Assembly (NCBI GenBank): GCA_017948555.1
Contig: JAFMYY010000026.1
Span: 335-64,334 of the forward strand
DNA length: 64,000 nt
Direction of reading: 5' to 3'
From: Cesiribacteraceae bacterium YIM B00369
GTDB taxonomy: Bacteria; Bacteroidota; Bacteroidia; Cytophagales; Cyclobacteriaceae
The position numbers and the translations under genes were made by a program. Under the pieces are notes generated by a model. That model was not told the DNA's origin, searched no databases, and saw nothing but the letters and a program-made list of their open reading frames with translations. Below, piece after piece: positions 62,377-64,000 of this stretch. Position 1 is the first letter of the stretch. The number at the start of each line of letters is the position of its first letter.

Positions 62377-64000
62377 ATGGACCGGATACAATTTCTGAAA
62401 ACAGTACAGCCTTTTGATAGCCTTCCTGAAGATGTTTTGCAGGAAATAGCAGACCTGATGGAGGAAGTCAGATACAAAAAGGAATCTGTAATTTACCTCC
62501 AGAATTTTACCAGACTGGAAGGTGTGGATATAATTGTAGCAGGAGAATATGAATTGTTCTTTTACGACAGCGATCAGAAAAGAAGAGTGATTGAATCTTT
62601 TGGTAAAAGGAAGTGCTATGGTGGTGTTTCCATTCTCCTGAACAAGAAACAATCTATCCGTACCGTACTGGCTAAAAAAGGGACTGTGGTTTACCGTTTG
62701 CCGGATAAGGATTTTAAAAGGCTCTGCGAGAAGTTCAGTGAGTTCTTCAGCTACTTTACCACGGAATTTGGCAGGTATATGCTTAATGATGAATATGCCC
62801 ATTTTGTAAAGGGGACTGCTGATGCTCCGGAAGAAAATTATATTGCATCTGACCAGTTTTACTCCCGGCGTATTGAAACAATTGAACCAAGGGAAGTGGT
62901 AAGCTGCCCCGGCCGTACCCCCATTCACCAGGCTGCCAAAGTAATGGCAGAAAGAAAAACCAGCTGCCTTTTTGTTACGGATGATAAAGATGATATCATT
63001 GGCTATGTATCCGATATTACCCTGCGCGATAACGTGGTGGCCCGTCAGGTGGATGTGCGGTACCCTGTGGCGGGGATAATGGACAACCCTATTGTATCTA
63101 TCGATAGCCAGGCGTTTGTGTATGAGGCAATTCTGCTGATGTTCCGTACCAAAACCCGCTATCTGCTCATCTCGGAGAAAGGTGAGTTTAAGGGGGTGAT
63201 CAGCAGAAATAAACTACTGAGCGACCAGGCACAGTCGCCATTTGTTTTTATTCAGTCTGTAAAGCTTGCCATTACAGTTAACGAACTGAAAAAGAAGTGG
63301 GAAAAAGTGCCTGAAATTGTTTTTCAGCTCCTTAAGCGGGGGGTGAAATCCGAAATTGTAAATCAGGTTATTACCTCCATTTCCGATTCAATTACCTTAA
63401 GGGTAATTGAATGGGTAATTCAGGAAATGGGGCCACCGCCTGCAAAGTTTGTTTTTATGGCCCTTGGGAGCGAAGGCAGAAAAGAGCAGACTCTTAAAAC
63501 AGATCAGGATAATGCTATTATTTATGAAGATAAAGCCAATGAGCAGCGCGAATTAGTACGGGCTTATTTTCTTGAGTTTGCCGAAAAGGTATCTGAGCAT
63601 CTGGATTATATAGGATTTAGTTTTTGTAAGGGAGGATTTATGGCTAAAAACCCTAAATGGACCCACTCTCTTTCGCACTGGAAGCGGAACTACGAAAGCT
63701 GGCTGACGCAATCAAGCCAGGAAACCGTAATGCACTTCTCCACCTTTTTCGACTGTCGTTATATTTTCGGTGAAGCATCTATAATGGAAGAGCTTAAAGT
63801 TTTTCTGGATAAGGAAATTCAAAAGCCGAACACCAGGCTATATTATAATATGGCGACAAATGCTTTACAGTATGAGCCTCCTCTGACTTTTTTCAAAAAT
63901 ATTAAAACCTTTACAGTAGGGGAAAAGAAGGTGTTTAATATTAAAAATACCATGACACCTATTGTGGACCTTGTCAGGGCCTATTCTTTAAAGAACAGAA
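62377..64000 (+). CDS. cNMP-binding/CBS/DUF294 nucleotidyltransferase-like protein, 3' end outside the window
   Basis: Partial: at least 541 codons, open at the window edge. It starts at ATG 62377, immediately after the exonuclease stop. Domains in order: cyclic-nucleotide-binding-like (about 1-130, VIYLQNFTRLEGVDIIVAGEYELFFYD), a CBS pair (about 170-285, CPGRTPIHQAAKVMAERKTSCLFVTDDKDDIIGYVSDI and NPIVSIDSQAFVYEAILLMFRTKTRYLLISEKGEFKGVIS), then a DUF294 nucleotidyltransferase-like domain with FMALGSEGRKEQTLKTDQDNAIIYED, followed by the DUF294_C helical region. Gene pairs of this type with a DnaQ-like exonuclease occur in other bacteria. A regulatory nucleotidyltransfer role is an inference. 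Confidence 0.85.
   Translation, partial: MDRIQFLKTVQPFDSLPEDVLQEIADLMEEVRYKKESVIYLQNFTRLEGVDIIVAGEYELFFYDSDQKRRVIESFGKRKCYGGVSILLNKKQSIRTVLAKKGTVVYRLPDKDFKRLCEKFSEFFSYFTTEFGRYMLNDEYAHFVKGTADAPEENYIASDQFYSRRIETIEPREVVSCPGRTPIHQAAKVMAERKTSCLFVTDDKDDIIGYVSDITLRDNVVARQVDVRYPVAGIMDNPIVSIDSQAFVYEAILLMFRTKTRYLLISEKGEFKGVISRNKLLSDQAQSPFVFIQSVKLAITVNELKKKWEKVPEIVFQLLKRGVKSEIVNQVITSISDSITLRVIEWVIQEMGPPPAKFVFMALGSEGRKEQTLKTDQDNAIIYEDKANEQRELVRAYFLEFAEKVSEHLDYIGFSFCKGGFMAKNPKWTHSLSHWKRNYESWLTQSSQETVMHFSTFFDCRYIFGEASIMEELKVFLDKEIQKPNTRLYYNMATNALQYEPPLTFFKNIKTFTVGEKKVFNIKNTMTPIVDLVRAYSLKNR

Noticed and set aside
1-64000. CRISPR arrays, tRNA and rRNA genes, prophage or intact insertion sequences
   Set aside because: No regularly spaced repeats, no tRNA cloverleaf or rRNA stretch, and no transposase, integrase or phage structural gene recognised.

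Overview
This window looks like chromosomal DNA of a free-living bacterium of the phylum Bacteroidota, most likely a member of the Cytophagales. The evidence is a type IX secretion C-terminal sorting domain on a secreted amidase, tandem DUF4199 proteins, a BatA-type membrane protein, many small lipoproteins, Bacteroidota-style promoter elements (TTG then TANNTTTG), weak Shine-Dalgarno sequences with several GTG/TTG starts, and gene families in their Bacteroidota form. I found no rRNA, tRNA, CRISPR array, prophage or intact insertion sequence. Gene density is ordinary and coding is on both strands.

Layout. 0-6.5 kb: a tight six-gene plus-strand operon (BatA-like protein, a dihydroorotase homologue that has lost its metal ligands, two DUF4199 membrane proteins, two family 2 glycosyltransferases). 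6.5-12.3 kb: a methyltransferase, then a MacA-like adaptor / MacB-like permease / TolC-like efflux operon that contains no ATPase. 12.4-20.7 kb: purB, a candidate structured RNA, a ferredoxin-type flavoreductase, M3 and M13 metallopeptidases and a LemA-like lipoprotein. 21-28.7 kb: a thioesterase, a Nudix hydrolase, a secreted amidase with a T9SS tail, and several secreted or outer-membrane proteins of unknown role. 29-34 kb: glycogen metabolism (an alpha-glucan phosphorylase homologue and glgX) with a DJ-1/PfpI protein between them. 34-40 kb: a TrkA-C membrane protein, ppk2, smc and a small anchored protein. 40-44 kb: a PAP2 phosphatase, an XRE regulator with operator-like repeats, a TPR lipoprotein and a 52-residue lipoprotein. 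44.8-48.7 kb: shikimate pathway genes (aroA, aroB, DAHP synthase/chorismate mutase). 48.9-52.1 kb: proline dehydrogenase and lysS. 52.1-53.3 kb: an esterase gene between two inverted copies of a ~160-bp MITE-like element. 53.4-58.4 kb: outer-envelope genes (LptD, amidase, MCE/MlaD). 58.5-64 kb: an acyl-CoA carboxylase beta subunit, a transglutaminase-like protein, and a DnaQ-like exonuclease followed by a cNMP/CBS/DUF294 protein cut by the window edge.

Most genes are housekeeping or conserved accessory genes. The points most worth a second look are: a strongly folding non-coding RNA candidate upstream of purB (13.9-14.07 kb); the inverted MITE pair around 52-53 kb with a probable remnant at 18.6 kb; two enzyme homologues with key residues replaced (dihydroorotase-like, and a phosphorylase lacking the PLP lysine); the efflux operon without an ATPase; the XRE gene with repeated operator-like boxes; and several genes whose putative -7 element lies directly before the start codon. 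I did not find a clear new defence or mobile system.
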